The notes: generated by a model from the sequence alone, not told the origin. DNA of 11,840 bases from Natrinema soli (GCF_028618695.1 NZ_JAQIVI010000336.1:1-11840); one strand, 5' to 3'; positions 1-6,964 are shown, numbered from the stretch's first letter. A program made the numbers and translations.

Positions 1-1774
1 CGAACACGCCCGCGCGCTGACCGGGGAGCCGGCGACGGTGATCGACGAGGACGGCTCGCCCAGCGGTCGCCGCCACCTCGCGTTCTGGGATCCGCCGACG
101 GACGGCGGTGGAAGCGATAGTGATACTGAGTGGTCGCCGAGCAAACGCCCCGCCACCGTCGAGGCTCCCGAGGTCTGGGCGCACTGCTGCTATCACGGCG
201 TCCCCTCGCTGTTGTTCTGCGATTCGCGCAAGCAGACGGAACTGGCCGTCGGGCGCGCGCGGGAGTATCTCGAGAATCCCACCTTACCCTACCGGGGCAC
301 CGCCGACCTCGCGGCGTACAACGCGGGTCACGGAAAGCGGTCCCGGCGGGGGACCGAGAACCGGCTCAAAAGCGGGGAACTCGACGGCGTCGCGACGACC
401 AGCGCGCTCGAGGTCGGCATCGACGTCGGCGGGATCGACGGCACGATCCTCATGGGGTATCCCGGCTCCCGGCAGTCGTTCTGGCAGCGCCTCGGCCGCT
501 CGGGGCGCGACGAGCGCGATGCGCTCTCCGTGTTCGTCCCCAGTCACGCGACGCTGGACCAGTACATCCTGCGCCATCCGGAGTACCTCCTCGAGGAGGA
601 GCCCGAGAGCGCGGTCGTCGACCTCGCGAACAACCCGGTCTATCTCCAGCACCTGCGCTGTGCCGCTCAGGAACTCCCGTTGCGACGCGAGGACGCGGAC
701 CGGTTCGGCGGGATCGAGAGACTGGAACGAGCCGTCGAGTACGGCCGACGGACGGGGGATTTCGAGGGATCGCTTGCGGGCGGCGTCACGTACGCCCACC
801 GCGATCGGCCACAGAGCGAGATCAACCTGTACGCCTCCGGCGGGAACGCCTTCGAGGTGCGGCTGGCCGGCGAGGAGACCATCGGCCATCAGCCCATCGG
901 CAAAGCGCGCGCGTATCGGGACTATCACGAGGGCGCGACGGTGCTGTATCGGGGCGACCAGTACGAGGTCGTCGAACTGCGGGAGGATCGACCCCAGCCG
1001 TTCGTCACGCTCGAGCCGGTCGACGTGGACTACTACACCCAGTCCCAGCGCCGGACGACGATCTACGACACCGAAATCCGCGAGTCCCGCGACGTCGGCC
1101 CGTTCCGGCTCAACTGGGGGTACGGAACGGTCACGGTCCACCACGACACCTTCACGAAACGGGAGATCGGGACCGGCGACGTTCTCGCGGCGGGACTCGA
1201 GACCGGCGTCCCGCCCCTAGAGATGCGAACGCAACTGTGCTGGGCCGAAGTGCCCGACGACGTCGAACGGGCGGTAACGGCCGCTCACAGCGACTATCAC
1301 AACGACGAGTGCGAGGAGCTGCCGCCACGACTCCACGGCTACCTCGGCGGTATCCACGCCATCGAGCACGCGATGATCGCCGTCGCGCCCCTCGAGATGA
1401 CCGTAGACGCCGCGGATCTCGGCGGTCTCGCGACCAACCAGCTCCCCGACGGGACCGACGCGAGCGGCTGGTTCATCTACGATGGGGTCGAGGGCGGCCT
1501 GGGCTTTTCCCGGCGTATCTACGAGGAGTACGAGGCGGTCGCCAGCCGGGCGCGAGACCTGATGGCCGACTGCCCGTGCGGGCGCGACGAGGGCTGTCCC
1601 GCCTGTCTCATGGACGACCGCTGTGGCAACGACAACCGGCCGCTGTACGCGCCCGCGGCGACGGACGTGATCGACGCGTTGCTCGGCGATATCGACCCGG
1701 ACGGCCTGCTCTCCAGGTCGGAACCCGATCTCGAGGAAGGGACCGAGCGTCGACCGCCCGCGTCGATCTCGTAG
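1..1774 (+). CDS. DEAD/DEAH-box helicase with C-terminal DUF1998-type cysteine cluster (5'-partial)
   Basis: This is the 3' part of an SF2 ATP-dependent helicase of the YprA/MrfA (Hrq1-like) group; the DEAD motor with Walker A/B lies left of the window. The frame is open from the first complete codon at base 2, so the GTG at 38 is internal. The second RecA domain is visible: LLFCDSRKQTE near base 210, motif V (TTSALEVGIDVGGID) near 400-440, and motif VI (QRLGRSGR) near 485-505. A long middle region of unclear role follows. The C-terminus has a cysteine cluster of form C-x-C-x5-C-x2-C-x5-C at bases 1571-1624, typical of DUF1998 and probably metal binding. In Bacillus, MrfA of this family works in mitomycin-damage repair, so a DNA-repair role is likely but unproven here. 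The stop is TAG at 1772-1774. The next gene is convergent. Confidence 0.93.
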   Translation, partial: EHARALTGEPATVIDEDGSPSGRRHLAFWDPPTDGGGSDSDTEWSPSKRPATVEAPEVWAHCCYHGVPSLLFCDSRKQTELAVGRAREYLENPTLPYRGTADLAAYNAGHGKRSRRGTENRLKSGELDGVATTSALEVGIDVGGIDGTILMGYPGSRQSFWQRLGRSGRDERDALSVFVPSHATLDQYILRHPEYLLEEEPESAVVDLANNPVYLQHLRCAAQELPLRREDADRFGGIERLERAVEYGRRTGDFEGSLAGGVTYAHRDRPQSEINLYASGGNAFEVRLAGEETIGHQPIGKARAYRDYHEGATVLYRGDQYEVVELREDRPQPFVTLEPVDVDYYTQSQRRTTIYDTEIRESRDVGPFRLNWGYGTVTVHHDTFTKREIGTGDVLAAGLETGVPPLEMRTQLCWAEVPDDVERAVTAAHSDYHNDECEELPPRLHGYLGGIHAIEHAMIAVAPLEMTVDAADLGGLATNQLPDGTDASGWFIYDGVEGGLGFSRRIYEEYEAVASRARDLMADCPCGRDEGCPACLMDDRCGNDNRPLYAPAATDVIDALLGDIDPDGLLSRSEPDLEEGTERRPPASIS

Positions 1775-1824
1775 CCGCTGGAAGGAATTCGTCGTGTGCG
1801 GATGCCGAGAAACTGCGGGCGATC

Positions 1825-2217
1825 CTACGTTTCGGACTCGAGTTCGCTCGGATCGAGCGTCCCCTCGAGATACCGTTCGCCCAGTTCGGACACCTCGTAG
1901 ACGCCCGGCATGTGTTTCGTCAGGAGGCCGTACTTGGTCAGTTCGCGACATCGATAGGCCGCGTATTTCGCCGGGGCGATCCCCTCGTCGTCGATCTGGT
2001 TCGGTTCGAAGGCGTCCTCCGATCGGAGGAACTCGAGGATCGGCTTATCCGCGGGTTCCATCCACTCGGCGTCTGTTTCCGCTTCCGCTTCGCTCTCGGA
2101 CGCTTCGGTCCCGGTTTCGGAGTCGTCGGTACCGATTTCGGAGTCGTTAGTCCCAGTTTCGGAGTCGCCGGCATCGTCCGATGACTCCGCCGGATCGTCC
2201 GTCGTCGAATCGTCCAT
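1825..2217 (-). CDS. Small winged-helix DNA-binding protein (PhiH1-repressor-like) with acidic N-terminal tail
   Basis: A 130-residue protein. Residues 1 to about 50 are an acidic, Ser/Thr/Glu/Asp-rich tail containing three heptads (DSETGTN, DSEIGTD, DSETGTE). The remainder, from WMEPADKPILEFL through CRELTKYGLL to YEVSELGERYLEG, matches the haloarchaeal winged-helix pattern often annotated as PhiH1 repressor-like: helix, recognition helix, then the wing and a GERYL helix. It is probably a transcriptional regulator with unknown target. The ATG at 2217-2215 is chosen as start. A TTG at 2226-2224 would add three residues and sits 5 nt after a GGAGG, so it is a real alternative. No clear TATA box is visible upstream. 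It is convergent with the helicase gene, separated by 50 bp. Confidence 0.82.
   Translation of the reverse strand: MDDSTTDDPAESSDDAGDSETGTNDSEIGTDDSETGTEASESEAEAETDAEWMEPADKPILEFLRSEDAFEPNQIDDEGIAPAKYAAYRCRELTKYGLLTKHMPGVYEVSELGERYLEGTLDPSELESET
2106..2168. repeat. Three 21-bp tandem repeats coding the acidic heptads
   Basis: Three imperfect 21-bp units at 2106-2126, 2127-2147 and 2148-2168 share the core TTTCGGAGTCG. They lie in frame within the winged-helix gene and encode the DSE[TI]GT heptads of its tail. Being a multiple of three, the copy number could change without breaking the frame. Confidence 0.85.
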
Positions 2218-2281
2218 GGATGGCAAGACGCCCTCCTCGGGGGAATGTGTTTCTGAATCGCTCGAGGCCGCGCCACGCGAT

Positions 2282-2298
2282 CGGTGGCTTCGCCACCG
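2282..2298. other. Hairpin (7-bp stem, TTC loop)
   Basis: CGGTGGC at 2282-2288 is followed by TTC and then GCCACCG at 2292-2298, a perfect GC-rich stem. It lies 78 bp downstream of the stop of the minus-strand gene at 2377-2805 and 65 bp upstream of the winged-helix gene start. It may be an RNA 3'-end or leader structure. No T-tract follows on the minus strand, so a terminator role is weak. Confidence 0.45.
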
Positions 2299-2376
2299 GG
2301 ACGGAACGCCCGCGAACGACTCGGGACCCCGTCGAGTGAGAGGAACAGAGTGGCCGGCCGGACTCGCCCCTGATCG

Positions 2377-2805
2377 TTACTCCTCCGGGACAGCGTAATC
2401 GACGTGAACGTTCGGGACCGTCGCCGGTTCGCGCCCCGTGATTCCGCGATCGACGAACGTGACGTCGGTCAGGTCGCCGGTAAATCGGAACGTCACCGTT
2501 CCACTTTCGATCGTCCCTTCGACGGTGGTGCCCGAGAGGACGGTCACGTTCGCTTCCCGTTCCTCGTCGGCCAGCTCGATCGCGCCGTCGACGGTGAGTT
2601 CGAAACTCGATGGCGCTCCCTGCCCGATGATCGTCAGCACGTTCGACCGGTCACCGTTTGCGTCGGTCGTGTTCGACGTCGATCTCGTCGCCGCGATGGT
2701 CGCTGTCGCCGGCGTCTCGGTCTGGATCGGTGTACTGGCACGGTCTGTCGATTCCGCGGCGACACGGCCGTCGTCGCGGTCTCCCGTCGCGTTCTCGCGT
2801 CCCAT
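2377..2805 (-). CDS. Hypothetical protein resembling a haloarchaeal secreted beta-rich domain
   Basis: A 142-residue protein of unknown function. Residues 1 to about 52 are low complexity (Ser, Thr, Ala, Asp). From about residue 55, VLTIIGQGAPSSFELTVDG followed by a VEGTIESGTVTFRFTGDLTDV stretch resembles a domain common at the ends of haloarchaeal extracellular proteins, whose pattern is roughly LVIDG.G....YEFTVSG...I.G..V.G.V..G.D.FRFSGD. That similarity is from memory. No signal peptide, lipobox or membrane segment is visible. The start is ATG at 2805-2803: a TATA-like box lies 26 bp upstream and an in-frame TAG closes the frame further up, so no longer start exists. It may be cytoplasmic, secreted by another route, or a remnant that lost its leader. 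Confidence 0.7.
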   Translation of the reverse strand: MGRENATGDRDDGRVAAESTDRASTPIQTETPATATIAATRSTSNTTDANGDRSNVLTIIGQGAPSSFELTVDGAIELADEEREANVTVLSGTTVEGTIESGTVTFRFTGDLTDVTFVDRGITGREPATVPNVHVDYAVPEE

Positions 2806-3058
2806 ATAGTGGACAGAGTCGAGTATGACAGTATAAACCTTCTCACTGAACTAACGGTAAGAACTGGCGAAATATAACCACACAAGCCAAATTTCGACGC
2901 AACTTTGCGTGTTTGTATCGGGATTTTATACCGTCTCTCTGATCGATGATTCCTCGGCGACGGTCGACATGAGATGCGAGATCTCTCCAAGACACTCGAG
3001 CTGGTCGAGGGACGGTCTCTCCCACCCGCTCGACCGCTCTCGAGTGGAAAATCCGTGA
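2806..3058. other. AT-richer intergenic region with TATA-like boxes on both strands
   Basis: This 253-bp gap holds the promoter of the 2377-2805 gene at its left edge. It also has a plus-strand TATA-like stretch (ATTTTATACC, about 2924-2933) with no convincing plus-strand gene after it. A 30-codon frame from the ATG at 2969 reaches a stop just before 3059 and has no recognisable features. The plus-strand box may be fortuitous or may start a small or antisense transcript. Confidence 0.4.
2832..2837 (-). promoter_or_regulatory. TATA box for the 2377-2805 gene
   Basis: TTTATA on the minus strand ends 26 bp before the ATG at 2805. This is the spacing expected for a leaderless archaeal transcript and supports that start. 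Confidence 0.65.
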
Positions 3059-3283
3059 TCAGTCGTCCTCGAGGAGTCCGAGGTCGGTCGCGGCCAGATC
3101 CGCGATCTGATCGGCGATGTCGGGATCGACCTCGGCGACGTCGTCGCCGTCGTGGAGCTGCTCGTTGTGTCGGTCAATGGCGTCGGCGAGAGTCGAGAGG
3201 GGGACGCGAGAAGTCGTTTCGCAGTCAGGACAGACGACCGGGACGCGCGGGTCGTCTTCGTCCGACTCGCTTGTGTTCGTCAT
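3059..3283 (-). CDS. Small acidic C2H2-like zinc-finger protein
   Basis: A 74-residue acidic protein. The N-terminus is a short acidic tail (SESDEDD). Then come C18-P-D-C21, H39 in AIDRHNE and H44 in QLHDG, giving C-x2-C-x17-H-x4-H. This can bind one zinc ion in a C2H2-like manner. The rest is a predicted helical, acidic C-terminus (DIADQIADLAATDLGLL). Haloarchaea encode many such one-finger small proteins, and most have no assigned function. The start is ATG at 3283-3281 and the stop is TGA at 3061-3059. No clear TATA box was found upstream. It is flanked by non-coding gaps, so it is probably transcribed alone. Nucleic-acid or protein binding is inferred only from the finger. Confidence 0.78.
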   Translation of the reverse strand: MTNTSESDEDDPRVPVVCPDCETTSRVPLSTLADAIDRHNEQLHDGDDVAEVDPDIADQIADLAATDLGLLEDD

Positions 3284-3439
3284 TTGTCGTGTGTCTCGCG
3301 CCGATCGTCAAAGCCTCATTGGTTCACGTCCCGTCCGACGCGATCGTGTCGACCGACTTCGGCGTCGACACCCGGACCGGTGGGTTATTCCGCCCGAGCC
3401 GTTCACTCCGTTGCGACGCGCGAGGAACGTCATGGTTCC

Positions 3440-3457
3440 CGGCTACAGCCGTAGCCG
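3440..3457. other. Hairpin (7-bp stem, 4-nt loop)
   Basis: CGGCTAC at 3440-3446, loop AGCC, then GTAGCCG at 3451-3457 form a perfect stem. It directly abuts a second inverted repeat (GGAAC at 3424-3428 and GTTCC at 3435-3439). Both lie downstream of the PGF-CTERM gene on the minus strand and may mark its 3' end. Confidence 0.45.
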
Positions 3458-3480
3458 TCCCCTGTCTTTCTCCGAGTCGT

Positions 3481-3494
3481 CGGTTTCGAAACCG
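3481..3494. other. 14-bp perfect palindrome
   Basis: CGGTTTCGAAACCG reads the same on both strands. It lies in the 296-bp gap between the zinc-finger gene start (3283) and the PGF-CTERM gene stop (3580). It could be a dimeric-protein site or part of a 3' RNA structure. It is about 200 bp upstream of the zinc-finger gene, far for a core operator. Confidence 0.5.
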
Positions 3495-3579
3495 TAACCG
3501 GGACCGTCTGTTGTCGGTCTCCACGTCGACGGTGTGACGAGTGGTCGGCGACCGGGTCGGACGTACCGCCGGGTCGGCG

Positions 3580-4530
3580 TTACCGCCGATGTCGAGCGAG
3601 GGCGGCGACCGACAGCGCGACGACGGCCGCGAGCGCGCCGAATCCGGGCATCTCGTCGCCTCCATCGTCCTCGGTAGATTGCGTATCGTTCTCCTGTGAG
3701 GACTCACTCGAGTTGTTCTCCGGCGGATCGGTGCTGTTCGACCCGCCGGGCTCGAGCCGTTCGTCGGCCGGTGCGTCGAGTTGCAGGACGACGACGACCT
3801 GTCCGTGGGAGGCCTCGGTTTCGTAGGTCCAGCCGCCGCCGGCGTCCGCGTACGGTTCCGCGGCCGCGACCGGATCGATGTCCGTGTCCCAGCCGTTCCC
3901 TTCGGGAACCTGCTGGATGTAGCCGGCCACGTCGATCCTGTCGGCGTGTTCGCCGGTGATCTGCGCTTCGCCGTATTCGACGGTCGCGTCCTCCGGCAGG
4001 CCGTGCAGCTCGATGCAGTGAGAGTCCATGTAGCCGTCGCCCTGTGCGATGTCCGGGCTCGTCCCGAACTGGTCGGCGTCGAGCGGCCGGTCGTAGTTGT
4101 CCGTCATGGGGAAGTCGACGGTCATCGGGTCGGCGTCGGAGTGCCAGCTCGTCACGTCGTTCGTCGGAATCGTCACGGACGTGTTCGGGACCGACTCGCC
4201 GACCACCGGTTCGCCGTTTTCGTTGACCAGCGTAACGCAGACCTTCCCGGAGCCGTCCCCGAGGTACGGACTGCGGTACTCGTCGCGCGGGTTCTCGTAA
4301 CTGATCCAGCTCCCGTCGCTTGCCGCCGCCTCGAAGTAGGGATCGCCCGGCTCCGGCGCGGGTTCGACGTGCGCTTCCTCCGAGACGTTCTCGGTCGAAT
4401 CCTGGGCGACGGTGACCGCGGCCGTACCCGTCGCGACGAGACTGGCGATCACGACCAGTCCGAGGCCGAGAGCGAGAAGTCCGCGTCGCCCGCCCGGGAT
4501 CGGCCCTCGAGACCCCCGTAGTCCGGACAT
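3580..4530 (-). CDS. PGF-CTERM-anchored surface protein of unknown function
   Basis: A 316-residue exported protein. Residues 1 to about 42 are a signal peptide: a basic start including GGRRG, then the hydrophobic core LLALGLGLVVIASLVA, with cleavage probably near TVAQDS. The ectodomain is acidic and beta-rich in look, with two cysteines (KVCVTL and SHCIEL) that could form a disulfide. A Ser/Asn/Thr/Glu linker with N-glycosylation sequons (NST, NSS, NDT) precedes a C-terminal PGF motif (about 295-297), a short hydrophobic helix and the basic end ARHRR. In haloarchaea, archaeosortase A processes PGF-CTERM proteins and they are lipid-anchored at the S-layer face. I do not recognise the ectodomain. 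The ATG at 4530 is chosen; a GTG two codons earlier is possible, and a TGA blocks longer forms. Confidence 0.85.
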   Translation of the reverse strand: MSGLRGSRGPIPGGRRGLLALGLGLVVIASLVATGTAAVTVAQDSTENVSEEAHVEPAPEPGDPYFEAAASDGSWISYENPRDEYRSPYLGDGSGKVCVTLVNENGEPVVGESVPNTSVTIPTNDVTSWHSDADPMTVDFPMTDNYDRPLDADQFGTSPDIAQGDGYMDSHCIELHGLPEDATVEYGEAQITGEHADRIDVAGYIQQVPEGNGWDTDIDPVAAAEPYADAGGGWTYETEASHGQVVVVLQLDAPADERLEPGGSNSTDPPENNSSESSQENDTQSTEDDGGDEMPGFGALAAVVALSVAALARHRR

Positions 4531-4928
4531 GGTCACGCCCCGTCACCGAGTTCGATCGCCGAGTTATCGATCCTGTGACTGTTCTGCAGCGACGACTGTC
4601 GTTCGACGCTATCGGTCATCGAACTGGGGTACCGGGTTCCCCGTTCTATATATGAGCCGCGTACCCTGGGAGTAACCGGTTGTTACGTCTAGTAGGCAGT
4701 CGTTTAGACACTGAACCGTTCGCGAAATATCTGCTACTGGGCAGCCGTGGAGTGACTCGTTCGAAGCGGCTCTCGCTCGGCGTCATCGCAGTTACGCAAC
4801 TGGGTTGTTCCGACTCATCGACCACGGCGAAAATCGGATATAGTTCAGCTGAAGTGATATGAAATGTACACTGTCCGAAAGATGGGCGGTTAGTTAAATT
4901 TAACACCCACTATCTAGCAGGGTGTGGT
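4531..4928. promoter_or_regulatory. Divergent intergenic region between the PGF-CTERM gene and the permease gene
   Basis: This 398-bp region is the longest without a supported gene. It contains a TATATA-like stretch near 4646-4653 that could serve either strand, 115 bp before the PGF-CTERM start. It also has an inverted repeat GTAAC at 4672-4676 and GTTAC at 4682-4686 around CGGTT, a 10-bp palindrome TTCAGCTGAA at 4844-4853, and the permease core promoter at its right end. Open frames here, such as minus-strand 4646-4906, lack protein-like composition and cover the promoters. Confidence 0.55.
4893..4904 (+). promoter_or_regulatory. Palindromic TATA box of the permease gene
   Basis: GTTAAATTTAAC is a perfect 12-bp palindrome ending 24 bp before the ATG at 4929, the right spacing for a haloarchaeal TATA element of a leaderless or near-leaderless transcript. 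Its symmetry means a dimeric repressor could also bind it. A weak GGTG lies just before the ATG. Confidence 0.65.
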
Positions 4929-6326
4929 ATGGGAGAAGATACCAGAAAGTTTGAGCGCATCCTGACGAAGAAAGATCTCTTCGTGCTCGCGTTCGGTGCA
5001 ATGATTGGCTGGGGATGGATCATCCAGACGGGGTTCTGGATCGACGAAGCCGGCGTGGCCGGATCAGTTCTCGGCTTCGTCGTCGGGGCGATCATGGTCT
5101 GTATCGTCGGCCTGATTTACGGCGAACTCGCCTCCGCGTTGCCGTTCGTTGGCGGGGAGCACGTGTACAGCCTTCGAGCGCTCGGTCCGGTCGGATCGTT
5201 CGTGTGCACCTGGTCGCTCGTTCTCGGATACGTCGGCGTCGTCGTGTTCGAAGTCATCGCACTGCCGTCCGCGATGGCGTACATCGTGCCAGGATTTAAC
5301 GTCCTCGAGCTCTGGTCGGTGGCCGGAGAACCGGTGTACGCGTCCTGGATCCTCGTCGGCGGTATCGGTGCGATCGTGATGACGGCGCTCAACTACCGCG
5401 GCGTGAAACCCGCAGCGCAGTTTCAGACGATACTGACGCTCGTCATCGCGCTGGCCGGAATCATGCTCGCCGTCGGGGCCGTCCTCAACGGCCAGTCGCA
5501 GCCGAACCCGCCGTTGTCCGACGTCGGTGCAACGGGGGTCGCCACGGTCGCGATCATGACGCCGTTCATGTTCGTCGGATTCGACGTCATTCCGCAATCC
5601 GCGGAGGAAGCGGATGTGCCTCCCCGTCTCATCGGCCTTCTCATCCCGGCCTCCGTCACGCTGGCCGCCCTGTTTTACATCGGCGTCATCTGGGCGTCCG
5701 GGCAGGCGATGCCCGGTTCCGCACTCGTCGAGAGTCCGCTGCCCGCCGCCGCGGCGATGGAGACGGTCTTCGACAGCCAGCTAATCGGTCGCATTATGGC
5801 CTTGGCGGGGATCGCAGGCGTCCTCACGAGCTGGAACTCGTTCCTGCTCGGTGCCAGTCGCGCGGTCTTCGCGCTCGCCGACTCCGGGATGATTCCGAAG
5901 CGAATCAGCACGATTCATCCCGAGTACAACACGCCGTCGACGGCCGTCATCCTCATCGGCGGGCTCTCTATCTTCGCCCCGCTGTTCGGCGAACAGATGC
6001 TGGTCTGGATCGTCAACGCTGCCGGTCTCGGCCTCGTCATCGCGTGGTTCTTCGTGGTCGTTTCGTTCTTCGTGCTTCGGCGCAACGAACCCGAACTGGA
6101 TCGGCCGCTTAAACTGCCGTTCGGCTACGCGTTCGGCGCCGTTGCACTCGTCCTGACGCTCGGATTTATCGGCCTGTACTTGCCCGGCGGCCCGTCGGCG
6201 CTCCTGTGGCCCTACGAGTGGCTGATCGTCCTCTGCTGGGCGCTTTTGGGTGTCGTCCTGTACAGCGTCTCGTCGACTGACTCGGAGCTCGAACTGACGG
6301 ATCTGGACACGGAGGAACTCGAGTAG
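4929..6326 (+). CDS. APC-superfamily amino acid/amine permease
   Basis: A 465-residue integral membrane protein with about 12 hydrophobic segments, the standard APC length and topology. Segment 1 carries G-A-M-I-G-W-G at residues 23-29, the glycine-rich unwound stretch that binds the amino and carboxyl groups in APC transporters. VGGEHVYS after segment 2 and the motif VGFDVIPQSAEEAD in the middle are also family-typical. The C-terminus is a short acidic cytoplasmic tail. It should import, or exchange, an amino acid or amine by a secondary mechanism; the substrate cannot be read from sequence. It starts at the first ATG after a strong TATA box and ends 12 bp from the convergent Lrp-type regulator gene. 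That regulator and the nearby aminotransferase suggest an amino-compound utilisation role. Confidence 0.92.
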   Translation: MGEDTRKFERILTKKDLFVLAFGAMIGWGWIIQTGFWIDEAGVAGSVLGFVVGAIMVCIVGLIYGELASALPFVGGEHVYSLRALGPVGSFVCTWSLVLGYVGVVVFEVIALPSAMAYIVPGFNVLELWSVAGEPVYASWILVGGIGAIVMTALNYRGVKPAAQFQTILTLVIALAGIMLAVGAVLNGQSQPNPPLSDVGATGVATVAIMTPFMFVGFDVIPQSAEEADVPPRLIGLLIPASVTLAALFYIGVIWASGQAMPGSALVESPLPAAAAMETVFDSQLIGRIMALAGIAGVLTSWNSFLLGASRAVFALADSGMIPKRISTIHPEYNTPSTAVILIGGLSIFAPLFGEQMLVWIVNAAGLGLVIAWFFVVVSFFVLRRNEPELDRPLKLPFGYAFGAVALVLTLGFIGLYLPGGPSALLWPYEWLIVLCWALLGVVLYSVSSTDSELELTDLDTEELE

Positions 6327-6338
6327 CCGCTCGAGCGG
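6327..6338. terminator. 12-bp palindrome filling the gap between two convergent stops
   Basis: CCGCTCGAGCGG exactly occupies the space between the permease stop TAG (6324-6326) and the regulator stop (TCA on the plus strand, 6339-6341). It can fold on either strand as a 4-bp stem with a TCGA loop. A shared bidirectional 3'-end signal is possible, but the stem is short and no T-tract follows. Confidence 0.35.
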
Positions 6339-6830
6339 TCAGTCGGAGTCCGTCGTGGCCTCTACCAACGTCTCTAACTCGAAGTCGTTCAGTGGATGGG
6401 GCTCGTCTTTGACGGTTTCGACGACGAACTGCGAACTCGTTCGGACGACCTCGTCGATCCTCTCGTAGTCGCTGATGAGTCGCTGGACCATCTCGCGATC
6501 CGACAGGTGTGCGATGACGACGAAGTCCGTGTCCCCCATCGTGAAATACACCTGATTGACCCCCTCGATGGCAGCGAGTTTCGTCCCGACTTCGTCGTGA
6601 TACTGCTCCTCGTATTCCGCGATGACTTCCGAGATAACCGTGATCTCGAGGCCCAGTTTCTCGAGATCGACATCGAACAGATCGTCTGTCACGATCCCGT
6701 CCTCTCTGAGCTTCGTCAGTCGATAGTGGACGGTCGACTTCGGAATATCGGTGTACTCGGAGATCTCGTCCGGACTGCCGGTCCCCAGATCCGCGACGGC
6801 CTGCAGAATGCGGATATTTCGCTCGTCCAT
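6339..6830 (-). CDS. Lrp/AsnC-family transcriptional regulator
   Basis: A 163-residue regulator of the feast/famine family. Residues 2-50 form the N-terminal winged helix, with the helix-turn-helix about 20-42 (DEISEYTDIPKSTVHYRLTKL). Residues about 60-140 are the AsnC/RAM ligand-sensing and oligomerisation domain (TVISEVIAEYE, IEGVNQVYFTMGDTDFVVIA). Such proteins bind DNA as dimers or higher oligomers and usually respond to an amino acid. ATG 6830 is chosen because the TATA-like box at 6853-6858 lies 22 bp upstream; the TTG at 6854 would overlap that box. It is divergent from the aminotransferase and convergent with the permease, so it is the obvious candidate to control both and itself. The ligand is unknown. 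Confidence 0.92.
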   Translation of the reverse strand: MDERNIRILQAVADLGTGSPDEISEYTDIPKSTVHYRLTKLREDGIVTDDLFDVDLEKLGLEITVISEVIAEYEEQYHDEVGTKLAAIEGVNQVYFTMGDTDFVVIAHLSDREMVQRLISDYERIDEVVRTSSQFVVETVKDEPHPLNDFELETLVEATTDSD

Positions 6831-6852
6831 ATCTCGTGAAAGGGAACCCGCC

Positions 6853-6858
6853 AATAAA
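6853..6858 (-). promoter_or_regulatory. TATA box of the Lrp-type regulator gene
   Basis: TTTATT on the minus strand ends 22 bp before ATG 6830. An 8-bp palindrome ATTCGAAT at 6863-6870 lies just upstream of it and could be an autoregulatory half of an Lrp site. Confidence 0.6.
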
Positions 6859-6964
6859 CAACATTCGAATACGAAACCTGTACGCGGCCCAAAGTTGGAT
6901 TCAGTTCGATAGTTCGTCGATCGCGCGGAATCACGCTACTCGATCAAACTATCAGCGCTCCCCA

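Noticed and set aside
1217..1951. Minus-strand open frame overlapping the helicase end and the winged-helix gene
   Set aside because: Antisense to the DUF1998 cysteine cluster and basic in composition, unlike real haloarchaeal proteins.
130..2184. Long plus-strand open frame of about 680 codons across the helicase and beyond
   Set aside because: It is Arg/Pro/Gly-rich, lacks helicase motifs and is an out-of-frame shadow; the acidic frame ending at 1774 carries all the motifs.
2926..3177. Minus-strand 83-codon frame overlapping the zinc-finger gene
   Set aside because: Ser/Thr/Arg-rich out-of-frame shadow of the better supported C2H2-like gene.
4646..4906. Small minus-strand open frame in the permease promoter region
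   Set aside because: Covers the permease core promoter, has a non-acidic composition unlike its neighbours and no recognised motif.
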